Origin: DQWO01 sp964478545 | GTDB taxonomy: Bacteria; Desulfobacterota; Anaeroferrophillalia; Anaeroferrophillales; Anaeroferrophillaceae | NCBI GenBank assembly: GCA_964478545.1 | Contig: CAYZIS010000005.1 | Span: 1 to 64,000 of the forward strand | Length of the DNA: 64,000 nucleotides | Reading direction: 5' to 3' | Shown: positions 51,731-58,969 of the stretch, one piece after another | Layout of the letters: the number at the start of each line of letters is the position of its first letter | Position numbering within the stretch: the first letter of the stretch is position 1 | Made by a program: the position numbers and the translations under genes | The notes under the pieces: generated by a model | The model's input: the letters and a program-made list of their open reading frames with translations, nothing else | What the model was told of the DNA's origin: nothing | The model's database searches: none

Positions 51731-51934
51731 CTCAACTTTCTGAGTTATGAAAAAACAGCCGTGCCTGTCGCTCATTCTCGCTGCACATCGTGTGCAGCTT
51801 CGAGGTGTTCGCCGCTAATCACCATCGTGGTGATTCTTTCGGCGGCCAAAACTGCCTGCCTGTCAGCAGACTCGGCTATGAGCCAAACCCGAACATCCTG
51901 TAATGTCCCTGGCAATGCAAGTCAGAAAGTTGAG
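51731..51934 (-). repeat. MITE-like element, family 1, copy 5 (inverted, with insertion)
   Basis: 204 bases bounded by CTCAACTTTCTGA (51731) and TCAGAAAGTTGAG (51922-51934). Relative to the other copies it is inverted (reads CCGAACATCCTGTAATG toward its right end). An extra stretch of about 75 bases (51771-51846), including GTGCAGC and ACCACGATGGTG-like inverted repeats, is inserted in the middle. It occupies the divergent promoter region before kdsB, so it could affect kdsB expression. Confidence 0.85.
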
Positions 51935-51977
51935 TAACGATTGAACTGTTCTCAAGATATAATTGAAGGAGCAGGCG

Positions 51978-52751
51978 ATGTCAGAACTGATGATTGTCAT
52001 CCCGGCCCGCTACCAGTCATCCCGTTTCCCCGGTAAGCCACTGGCCAAATTACTGGACAAACCAATGATCCAGTGGGTTCTGGAACGGTGCCAGCAATCT
52101 AAGCTTGCCGACCAGGTTCTCGTTGCCACCGATGACCAGCGGATTTACCAGGCGGTTACCGCCATCGGCGGAGAAGCAGAGATAACCGGCACCGACCACC
52201 AAAGCGGCACAGACAGGATTGCCGAAATCGCCGCTCGGCACCCGGAAACAACCTGGTTCATCAATGTCCAGGGAGATGAACCGGATATTTCCCCTTCACT
52301 GATCGATGGAATTGCTGCGGCTCTGCGAGTAGGTTCATCACCTAGAACCATCATTACCGCTCGCAGTCCGATCCGTTCGGCTGCCAGCTTCAGGTCACCG
52401 CATGTTGTTAAAATTGTCACTGATCTTAATGGTCAGGCACTTTATTTCTCCCGGTCCCCCATTCCCCATAACCGCTCTATTCCTGTTGATGAGCTGACCT
52501 TTCCCAACCCCACCTGCTGGCAACATATCGGCATTTACGGTTATCATCGATCTTTTCTTCAACGGCTCCCTGAATTACAACCAGGAGAACTGGAAAAGAT
52601 TGAATCTCTGGAACAATTACGCTGGCTGGAGAACGGTTATACCATTACCCTCATCGACAGCGATCACCAGGGTCATGGAATTGATACCCCGGAAGACCTT
52701 GAAATGTTGGCTCAATGTTGGAAAGCAAAAAAAATGGCTGAAACCTTTTAA
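51978..52751 (+). CDS. kdsB: 3-deoxy-manno-octulosonate cytidylyltransferase
   Basis: 257 residues from the ATG at 51978 (AAGGAG 6 bases upstream; a TTG at 51963 is unlikely). IVIPARYQSSRFPGKPLA, GEAEITGTDHQSGTDRIAE, INVQGDEPDI and HIGIYGYHRSFL are diagnostic KdsB motifs. It activates Kdo with CTP for LPS inner core. It fits the LPS genes in this window. Confidence 0.97.
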   Translation: MSELMIVIPARYQSSRFPGKPLAKLLDKPMIQWVLERCQQSKLADQVLVATDDQRIYQAVTAIGGEAEITGTDHQSGTDRIAEIAARHPETTWFINVQGDEPDISPSLIDGIAAALRVGSSPRTIITARSPIRSAASFRSPHVVKIVTDLNGQALYFSRSPIPHNRSIPVDELTFPNPTCWQHIGIYGYHRSFLQRLPELQPGELEKIESLEQLRWLENGYTITLIDSDHQGHGIDTPEDLEMLAQCWKAKKMAETF

Positions 52752-52763
52752 GATTTCAGCCAT
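52727..52763 (-). terminator. Rho-independent terminator of tRNA-Leu, overlapping the kdsB 3-prime end
   Basis: On the minus strand, ATGGCTGAAA (52754-52763 complement) pairs with TTTCAGCCAT (52734-52743 complement), followed by an eight-T run (52727-52734 as A on plus). It ends the minus-strand tRNA transcript 12 bases after its CCA. The stem overlaps the last codons and stop of kdsB on the plus strand. Confidence 0.75.
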
Positions 52764-52774
52764 TCATCATCAAA

Positions 52775-52862
52775 TGGTGCCGAAGGCGAGACTCGAACTC
52801 GCACAAGCATACGCTCACTAGACCCTGAACCTAGCGCGTCTACCAATTCCGCCACTTCGGCA
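52775..52862 (-). tRNA. tRNA-Leu (CAG)
   Basis: The reverse strand reads TGCCGAAGTGGCGGAATTGG, with a 5-bp anticodon stem around TTCAGGG (anticodon CAG), a long variable arm, a GTTCGAGTCTC T-loop region and an encoded CCA. 88 bases. It decodes CUG. Confidence 0.96.
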
Positions 52863-53010
52863 ACTGGAAAACCAACGTTTAAAAAACAAAAAGCACCGCC
52901 GGCTGACACCGGCGAGAAGTGTTGACTTAGTAATCCAAAATAATTATAATGTCAAGCTGCGATTGTCAGGAATAATCAAAAAATTCACCCCCAGACGACA
53001 GGAGTTTTTC

Positions 53011-54468
53011 TTGCAGATTTACAATACCTTAACTAGAAAAAAAGAAGAGTTTATCCCCCTTCATGACCGGAAAGTGGGCATGTATGCCTGTGGAGTTACC
53101 GTGTATGACCTCTGTCACATGGGCCATGCCCGCTCCCTGATTGTTTTCGATGTCATCTACCGATATCTGGTCTACAAAGGCTATGACGTTACCTACGTCC
53201 GTAATTTTACCGACGTGGACGATAAAATCATTAAGCGGGCCCAGGAAAAAAAGATATCCTGGAAAGAACTGGCCGATACCTTTATTCATGAATTCTATGT
53301 AGACATGGATCGCCTGCAGCTAAAACGCCCGACCGTGGAGCCCCGGGCAACCAATTACATTAAGCAAATCATCGAGCTGGTGAAAAAACTGGAAGCCAAC
53401 GGTCTGGCCTATGAGGTCGATGGGGATGTTTTTTACCGGCTCAAGGAATTTTCCTCCTATGGCAAGTTGTCCGGCAAAAAAATAGATGATTTGCTATCTG
53501 GAGCCCGGATTGAAATTGATGACCGCAAGGAAAGCCCCCTCGATTTCGCTCTCTGGAAAAAAAGCAAACCTGGGGAACCTTCCTGGGAAAGCCCCTGGGG
53601 TCAGGGCCGCCCGGGATGGCATATCGAGTGTTCAGCCATGAGCCAGGAGATTCTGGGTGAAACCTTTGATATTCATGGAGGTGGAAAAGACCTGGTTTTT
53701 CCCCACCATGAAAACGAGATCGCCCAGTCCGAGGGAGCCACCGGTAAAACTTTTGTCCGCTACTGGATGCATAATGGTTTTGTCAATATCAACAAAGAAA
53801 AAATGTCAAAATCGTTGGGTAATTTTTTTACCATTCGGGATATACTGCAAAAATATCATCCGGAGACCCTGCGTCTATTCATCCTTTCCAGCCACTATCG
53901 CTCACCCATTGATTTTTCCTGGGATACTATGGATGCTGCCGGAACCGGTTTAACCCGCCTGTATCAGGCTGCAGAGCGACTGCAGGTCGCGGTCGAAGCA
54001 ACGGCAGCGTCACCTTCAAAATCCGCACAATCTTCCGTGCCACCATTGAATAAAGAATTGGCAACGGTAAAAGCAGCTTTCATCAAAGCCATGGATGATG
54101 ATTTCAACACCGCCCTGGCGATTGGCCAGCTTTTCGAAGCCGCTAAATTCATCAATCGCTACCTGGACAGTCATCCACAAAAATTATGGCACCATGATGA
54201 TCTAGTAGCAGCATTATTACTGTTCAAAGAACTGGCTGATATTTTAGGAATTTTAGAGGCAAAACCGATGGATTTTCTCAAAAATCAGGGGGATGAAAAA
54301 AATCTGCCAATTCCGGAAGAGGAAATCCAGGAATTGATTGCCCAACGCAACCAGGCACGCAAGGAAAAACAATGGGCAACAGCCGATGAGATACGTGACC
54401 GTCTGGCATCCCTGAACATAATTTTGAAAGATTCTCCGGATGGTACTCAATGGCAGAGGAAAAGATAA
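53011..54468 (+). CDS. cysS: Cysteinyl-tRNA synthetase
   Basis: 485 residues starting at TTG 53011 (LQIYNTL; CAGGAG 6 bases upstream), which matches the family start; the frame opens earlier at 52963 without a ribosome site. HIGH-type CHMGHARS, zinc Cys in YACGVTVYDL and WHIECSAMS with HHENEIAQSE, and KMSKS (EKMSKSLGN). Charges tRNA-Cys. Confidence 0.95.
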   Translation: MQIYNTLTRKKEEFIPLHDRKVGMYACGVTVYDLCHMGHARSLIVFDVIYRYLVYKGYDVTYVRNFTDVDDKIIKRAQEKKISWKELADTFIHEFYVDMDRLQLKRPTVEPRATNYIKQIIELVKKLEANGLAYEVDGDVFYRLKEFSSYGKLSGKKIDDLLSGARIEIDDRKESPLDFALWKKSKPGEPSWESPWGQGRPGWHIECSAMSQEILGETFDIHGGGKDLVFPHHENEIAQSEGATGKTFVRYWMHNGFVNINKEKMSKSLGNFFTIRDILQKYHPETLRLFILSSHYRSPIDFSWDTMDAAGTGLTRLYQAAERLQVAVEATAASPSKSAQSSVPPLNKELATVKAAFIKAMDDDFNTALAIGQLFEAAKFINRYLDSHPQKLWHHDDLVAALLLFKELADILGILEAKPMDFLKNQGDEKNLPIPEEEIQELIAQRNQARKEKQWATADEIRDRLASLNIILKDSPDGTQWQRKR

Positions 54469-54553
54469 GAACAGCGAGAAAAACCCTTGACAAAACAACA
54501 ATAAATCGTTTAGAAACAAGGCCTTGAAAAAAAGGGAGAGTTCATTTATAGAC

Positions 54554-54628
54554 AGGCGCATAGCTCAGGGGGAGAGCGCTACCTTGACACGGTAGAGGTC
54601 GGCGGTTCAAAACCGCCTGTGCCTACCA
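54554..54628 (+). tRNA. tRNA-Val (GAC)
   Basis: AGGCGCATAGCTCAGGGGGA start, anticodon stem CTACC/GGTAG around TTGACAC (anticodon GAC), GGTTCAAAACC T-arm, 3-prime CCA encoded. 75 bases. Acceptor AGGCGCA pairs with TGTGCCT. Confidence 0.96.
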
Positions 54629-54704
54629 CTTTGATGATAATTGATTCCTCATTATATCCATGGCAGAATAAATTCGGCCTGGCACTTTGTTGTTAGGGCC
54701 ATCC

Positions 54705-54747
54705 AAGGCATCGGATCCCGAGAATTATCGATGCCTTTTGTTTTTTT
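54705..54747 (+). terminator. Terminator-like hairpin with T-run just before thrS
   Basis: AAGGCATCG (54705-54713) pairs with CGATGCCTT (54729-54737), followed by TTTTGTTTTTTT. It ends the tRNA-Val transcript, or acts as an attenuator since the thrS start lies only 18 bases downstream. No other thrS promoter was resolved. The absence of a strong thrS ribosome site is notable. Confidence 0.7.
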
Positions 54748-54764
54748 ACGGTAGATTATTCATT

Positions 54765-56690
54765 ATGAGCATATATTTGGCCCCGGAGTTCAGCCTTGAA
54801 ATACCCCAAGATGGTGAAAAAACCATTGGGGAACTTCTTATTGAACATAAAAAGGAGCTAAAATCACGGATTGTTGCGGCAAAGATTGACGGTATATCCA
54901 AAGATTTGTCAACTGTTCCTCAACCTGGAACCAACATTGAGCTTATTGCCATTGATTCACCGGAAGGGCTTGACATTCTACGCCACAGTGCCGCCCACGT
55001 GATGGCTGAAGCGGTAAAAGAACTTTTCCCCAAAGTCAAAGTGACCATTGGACCTGCAATAGAGAATAGCTTCTACTATGATTTTGACCGGGAGCAGCCA
55101 TTTACCCCTGAAGACCTGAAAAAAATCGAAAAAAAGATGAAGGAACTGATCAAGAAGAATCAGCCCTTCAGTCGCCTGGAAGTCAGCCGGGAAGACGCCC
55201 TGAAACAGTTTGCGGATTTTGATGAAAGCTACAAGCTTGAGCTAATCAATGAATTGCCCGAGGGAGAAATCATTTCCCTTTACCGAGTGGGAAATTTCAT
55301 TGATCTCTGCCGGGGACCTCATATCCCAAAAACCGGTTTACTCAAGGGCGGAGTTAAGCTTCTCAGCGTTGCCGGAGCCTACTGGCGCGGTGATGAACAC
55401 AATAAAATGCTCCAGCGTATCTACGGTACTGCTTTTGCCAGCAAAGTAAAACTGCAGGAGCATCTGAACATGCTGGAAGAAGCCAAGCATCGTGACCATC
55501 GGAAATTGGGTAAAGAACTGGAGCTTTTCAGTATTTCGGATGAGGCTGGGGCTGGTTTTATTATCTGGCACCCGAAAGGCGCCCTGCTGCGCACCATCCT
55601 GGAAGATTTTGAAAAACGGGAACATCTCAGGCGGGGATACCAGATTGTCATCGGACCCCAATTATTGAAACAAGAGCTCTGGCAGAAATCCGGACATTAT
55701 GACCATTACCGGGAAAACATGTACTTTACCCGGATTGAGGATCAGGTGTATGGCATCAAGCCCATGAACTGCCTGGCTCATATGCTGATTTATAAGGCGA
55801 AAATTCACAGCTACCGTGATCTTCCCCAACGTTACTTCGAGTTGGGAACGGTGTACCGCCACGAAAAATCCGGGGTTCTGCATGGCCTGTTGCGGGTCCG
55901 GGGGTTTACCCAGGATGATGCTCATATCATCTGCACCCCTGAACAGCTCCAGGATGAAATTACCGGGATCATTGCTTTTGTCGCCGATATCATGAAAGTT
56001 TTCGGTTTCTCTTTTAAATTGGAGCTGAGTACCAGGCCAAAAGATTCCATCGGCACCGATGAGGACTGGGAACGGGCAACGGCTGCCCTCACCCAGGCTC
56101 TGGAAAATAATAAACTTGACTACGAAATCAATGCCGGTGACGGGGCCTTTTACGGGCCGAAAATCGATATCAAATTGAAAGACGCATTGAACCGCCAATG
56201 GCAGTGCGCCACTATTCAATGCGATTTCACCCTTCCTGAGCGCTTTGATTTGAACTATATTGGCGCTGATGGCGAAAAACACCGACCCATCATGCTGCAC
56301 CGGGTCATCCTGGGATCCATTGAACGTTTTATCGGCATTCTGATCGAACACTACGCCGGCGCTTTTCCCACCTGGCTGGCCCCGGTTCAGGTTAAAGTTA
56401 TGACCGTAACCGACGATCAGCTGGAATATGCCAAAACAGTAGCTCATACATTGCAGCAAAATGAAATCCGAGTGGAAACCGATTTTCGCAATGAAAAGCT
56501 GGGGTACAAAATCAGGGAAGCACAGGCGGAAAAGATACCTTACATGCTTATCATTGGCAATGAGGAAGTAAAATCCATGACGGTCACCCCCCGGAAACGG
56601 GAAAAAGGTGAAAATCTTGAGCTCATGACAGTTGAAAAGTTTATCGCCCATTTGCATAAAGAATGTCAGCAACAAATGAAGATTTCGTAA
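54765..56690 (+). CDS. thrS: Threonyl-tRNA synthetase
   Basis: 641 residues from ATG 54765 (MSIYLAPEFSLEIPQDGEKT); an upstream in-frame extension to 54687 crosses the terminator hairpin. TGS domain, editing domain with HSAAHVMAEAVK, class II core with MNCLAHMLIYKAK, RHEKSGVLHGLLRVRGFTQDD, and a C-terminal anticodon domain. First gene of the translation operon with infC, rpmI and rplT. No strong Shine-Dalgarno. Confidence 0.97.
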   Translation: MSIYLAPEFSLEIPQDGEKTIGELLIEHKKELKSRIVAAKIDGISKDLSTVPQPGTNIELIAIDSPEGLDILRHSAAHVMAEAVKELFPKVKVTIGPAIENSFYYDFDREQPFTPEDLKKIEKKMKELIKKNQPFSRLEVSREDALKQFADFDESYKLELINELPEGEIISLYRVGNFIDLCRGPHIPKTGLLKGGVKLLSVAGAYWRGDEHNKMLQRIYGTAFASKVKLQEHLNMLEEAKHRDHRKLGKELELFSISDEAGAGFIIWHPKGALLRTILEDFEKREHLRRGYQIVIGPQLLKQELWQKSGHYDHYRENMYFTRIEDQVYGIKPMNCLAHMLIYKAKIHSYRDLPQRYFELGTVYRHEKSGVLHGLLRVRGFTQDDAHIICTPEQLQDEITGIIAFVADIMKVFGFSFKLELSTRPKDSIGTDEDWERATAALTQALENNKLDYEINAGDGAFYGPKIDIKLKDALNRQWQCATIQCDFTLPERFDLNYIGADGEKHRPIMLHRVILGSIERFIGILIEHYAGAFPTWLAPVQVKVMTVTDDQLEYAKTVAHTLQQNEIRVETDFRNEKLGYKIREAQAEKIPYMLIIGNEEVKSMTVTPRKREKGENLELMTVEKFIAHLHKECQQQMKIS

Positions 56691-56769
56691 AATAAAAGCT
56701 GTCGACCAACGGTACTGCAGGCCGGCCATTTTGAACGAAACCTGAAACAGCTAGCAGGAGGTAATTCCC

Positions 56770-57291
56770 ATAGCAACTGAACGTACAAGAATCAACCGAC
56801 AGATAAATGCGGATAATGCCAGAGTCATTGATGAAAGCGGTGTCCAGCTTGGCATTTTAACATTAGGCGAAGCCCTCGATATCGCCGGTCAACGCGGACT
56901 TGACCTGGTGGAAGTGTCTCCCAATGCCGACCCGCCAGTTTGTAAAATCATGGATTATGGTAAGTTTAAATACCAACAGAGCAAAAAAGCCCAGGAAGCG
57001 AAGAAGAAGCAGACCAATATCCAGGTTAAAGAAGTAAAGATGCGGCCGCGTACCGATCAACATGATTTTAATTTTAAGATCAAACATATTATCCGGTTTT
57101 TGGAAGAAGGCGACAAAGCCAAAGTTACCATCCGTTTTCGTGGTCGGGAAATGGCCTATACTGATCAGGGTCTGGCCTTGTTGGAACGGGTGGTGGATAC
57201 GGTTAAAGAATATGGTGTAATTGAGCAAAAACCTCAACGGGAAGGACGCCAGCTTTCTCTGGTTCTTGCCCCAATCAAGAAAAAGCGCTAA
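56770..57291 (+). CDS. infC: Translation initiation factor IF-3, AUA start
   Basis: 173 residues. An AGGAGG site (56756-56761) is 8 bases before ATA at 56770; the reading frame continues ATERTRINRQINADNARVID, the IF3 N-terminal domain. The only other in-frame candidate upstream is ATT at 56764, too close to the ribosome site. An in-frame TAG at 56752 excludes earlier starts. Rare start codons are a known autoregulatory feature of infC. Later landmarks: DLVEVSPNADPPVCKIMDYG and KVTIRFRGREMAY. Ends 31 bases before rpmI. Confidence 0.93.
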   Translation: MATERTRINRQINADNARVIDESGVQLGILTLGEALDIAGQRGLDLVEVSPNADPPVCKIMDYGKFKYQQSKKAQEAKKKQTNIQVKEVKMRPRTDQHDFNFKIKHIIRFLEEGDKAKVTIRFRGREMAYTDQGLALLERVVDTVKEYGVIEQKPQREGRQLSLVLAPIKKKR

Positions 57292-57322
57292 TCAGTCAGC
57301 AAGCCTATGTCAGGAGAATACA

Positions 57323-57520
57323 ATGCCTAAAATGAAATCAAACAGCGGCGCACGTAAACGTTTCAGAACCACTGGAACGGGGAAAATTGTCCGGAGAAAG
57401 GCTTATTCCAGCCACTTGTTAAGCTGTAAATCGAGAAAACAAAAAAGAAATCTGCGCAAGTCAGCCATTGTCGACCCGGCAAACAGGCGGGGAATAGTCA
57501 GGATGCTTCCCTACCTCTAA
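57323..57520 (+). CDS. rpmI: 50S ribosomal protein L35
   Basis: 65 residues from ATG 57323 (MPKMKSNSGARKRFRTTGTG), AGGAG upstream. Typical basic L35 with KRNLRKSA and IVRMLPYL end. The longer in-frame opening to 57221 overlaps infC and is not used. Between infC and rplT. Confidence 0.97.
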   Translation: MPKMKSNSGARKRFRTTGTGKIVRRKAYSSHLLSCKSRKQKRNLRKSAIVDPANRRGIVRMLPYL

Positions 57521-57578
57521 ATAGAGGTGGCAGAATCGTACCTGATTTTATTATTTATGATCATTTAAGGAGAAAACA

Positions 57579-57938
57579 ATGCCTAGAGTAAAAGGTGGGT
57601 TCAAAGCCACTCGCCGACATAAAAAAGTTTTAAAACTGGCTAAAGGTTACCGTGGTGCCCGAAGCAAATTATACCGTAATGCAGTGGAGACTGTTGACCG
57701 GGCCTTAAACTATGCTTATCGTGACCGAAAGGTCAGGAAACGTGACTTCCGCGGTCTCTGGATTGTTCGGATCAATGCCGCTTCCCGTTTGCACGGCATG
57801 TCTTACAGCCGGCTGATTAACGGCCTGACCAAAGCTAATATCGCTGTTGACCGTAAAGTTTTGGCTGATATTGCTGTCAACGATCCCGCGGCATTCGGTA
57901 AATTTGTTGATTTTGCATCAGCGGCTCTCAACGGCTAG
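57579..57938 (+). CDS. rplT: 50S ribosomal protein L20
   Basis: 119 residues: MPRVKGGFKATRRHKKVLKL, GYRGARSKLYRNA and RDFRGLWIVRINAASRLHGM. Normal length. In many bacteria L20 represses this operon by binding its mRNA; the infC-rpmI-rplT order is conserved here. AAGGAG upstream. Confidence 0.98.
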   Translation: MPRVKGGFKATRRHKKVLKLAKGYRGARSKLYRNAVETVDRALNYAYRDRKVRKRDFRGLWIVRINAASRLHGMSYSRLINGLTKANIAVDRKVLADIAVNDPAAFGKFVDFASAALNG

Positions 57939-57943
57939 GGGTA

Positions 57944-58960
57944 ATGAAAGACAAACTCCAACAACTGCTTGAAAAAGCTACCCAGGCACTAAACGATTCA
58001 ACCCTGATCGACGAAGTTGAAGCGCTACGAGTGCGTTTTCTTGGCCGCAAGGGTGAAATTACCACCCTGCTCAAAGCCCTCGGCACCCTGTCTGCTGATC
58101 AGCGGCCGGTTATGGGACAGCTGGCCAATGAAATCAAGGAAAAGCTACATAACCGATTTGAAGAGGCCAGGAAAAAGCTTGCCCAGGCAGTCCGCCAGCA
58201 ACAAGTGGCTGCTGGCACCATTGATATTACGCTACCCGGTCGACAGCAATTCCATGGCCATATCCACCCCACATCCCTGGTTATTAATGACATCACTTCT
58301 ATTTTCACCAGAATGGGATTCAATATTGCCAGAGGTCCGGAAGTTGAGCTGGACTATTATAATTTTGAAGCCCTGAATATCCCAAAAGACCATCCGGCCA
58401 GACAGATGCAAGACACCTTCTATATCAGCGAAGATATCGTTTTGAGGACTCATACCTCGCCAATGCAGATTCGGGTGATGGAAAAACAGGAACCCCCGGT
58501 TTTTGTCATCGTTCCAGGGAAAGTGTATCGCTGTGATTCCGACCTCACCCATACCCCGATGTTTCACCAGGTAGAAGGGCTGATGGTTGATACCAAAATA
58601 ACCTTTTCCGACCTTAAAGGGGTGCTGACAAATTTCCTGCACCTTTTCTTCAATCCCAATGTCAAGGTCCGCTTCCGTCCGAGCTACTTCCCTTTTACTG
58701 AACCCAGTGCGGAAGTAGATATCGCCTGCGTTATCTGCCATGGCAAGGGATGCCGGGTTTGCAGCCATACGGGCTGGCTCGAAATACTGGGATGCGGCAT
58801 GGTAGATCCAGCCGTGTATAAGTTTGTCAATTACGATCCCGAAAAAGTTAGCGGTTTTGCTTTTGGCATGGGCGTCGAACGATTAGCCATGCTCCGTTAC
58901 GGCATTGATGACCTGCGGTTGTTCTTTGGTAATGACATCCGCTTTCTGCAACAGTTTTAG
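57944..58960 (+). CDS. pheS: Phenylalanyl-tRNA synthetase alpha subunit
   Basis: 338 residues. N-terminal coiled coil, then class II core with HPTSLVINDITSIF, DTFYIS, RTHTSPMQIRVM, FHQVEGLMVD and GFAFGMGVERLAML. Start 5 bases after rplT stop. Forms the alpha2beta2 enzyme with PheT. Confidence 0.97.
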   Translation: MKDKLQQLLEKATQALNDSTLIDEVEALRVRFLGRKGEITTLLKALGTLSADQRPVMGQLANEIKEKLHNRFEEARKKLAQAVRQQQVAAGTIDITLPGRQQFHGHIHPTSLVINDITSIFTRMGFNIARGPEVELDYYNFEALNIPKDHPARQMQDTFYISEDIVLRTHTSPMQIRVMEKQEPPVFVIVPGKVYRCDSDLTHTPMFHQVEGLMVDTKITFSDLKGVLTNFLHLFFNPNVKVRFRPSYFPFTEPSAEVDIACVICHGKGCRVCSHTGWLEILGCGMVDPAVYKFVNYDPEKVSGFAFGMGVERLAMLRYGIDDLRLFFGNDIRFLQQF

Positions 58961-58969
58961 AGGCAAGAG

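Noticed and set aside
55662..56729. Long minus-strand frame opposite thrS (355 codons)
   Set aside because: Shadow of thrS, which shows unambiguous synthetase motifs on the plus strand.
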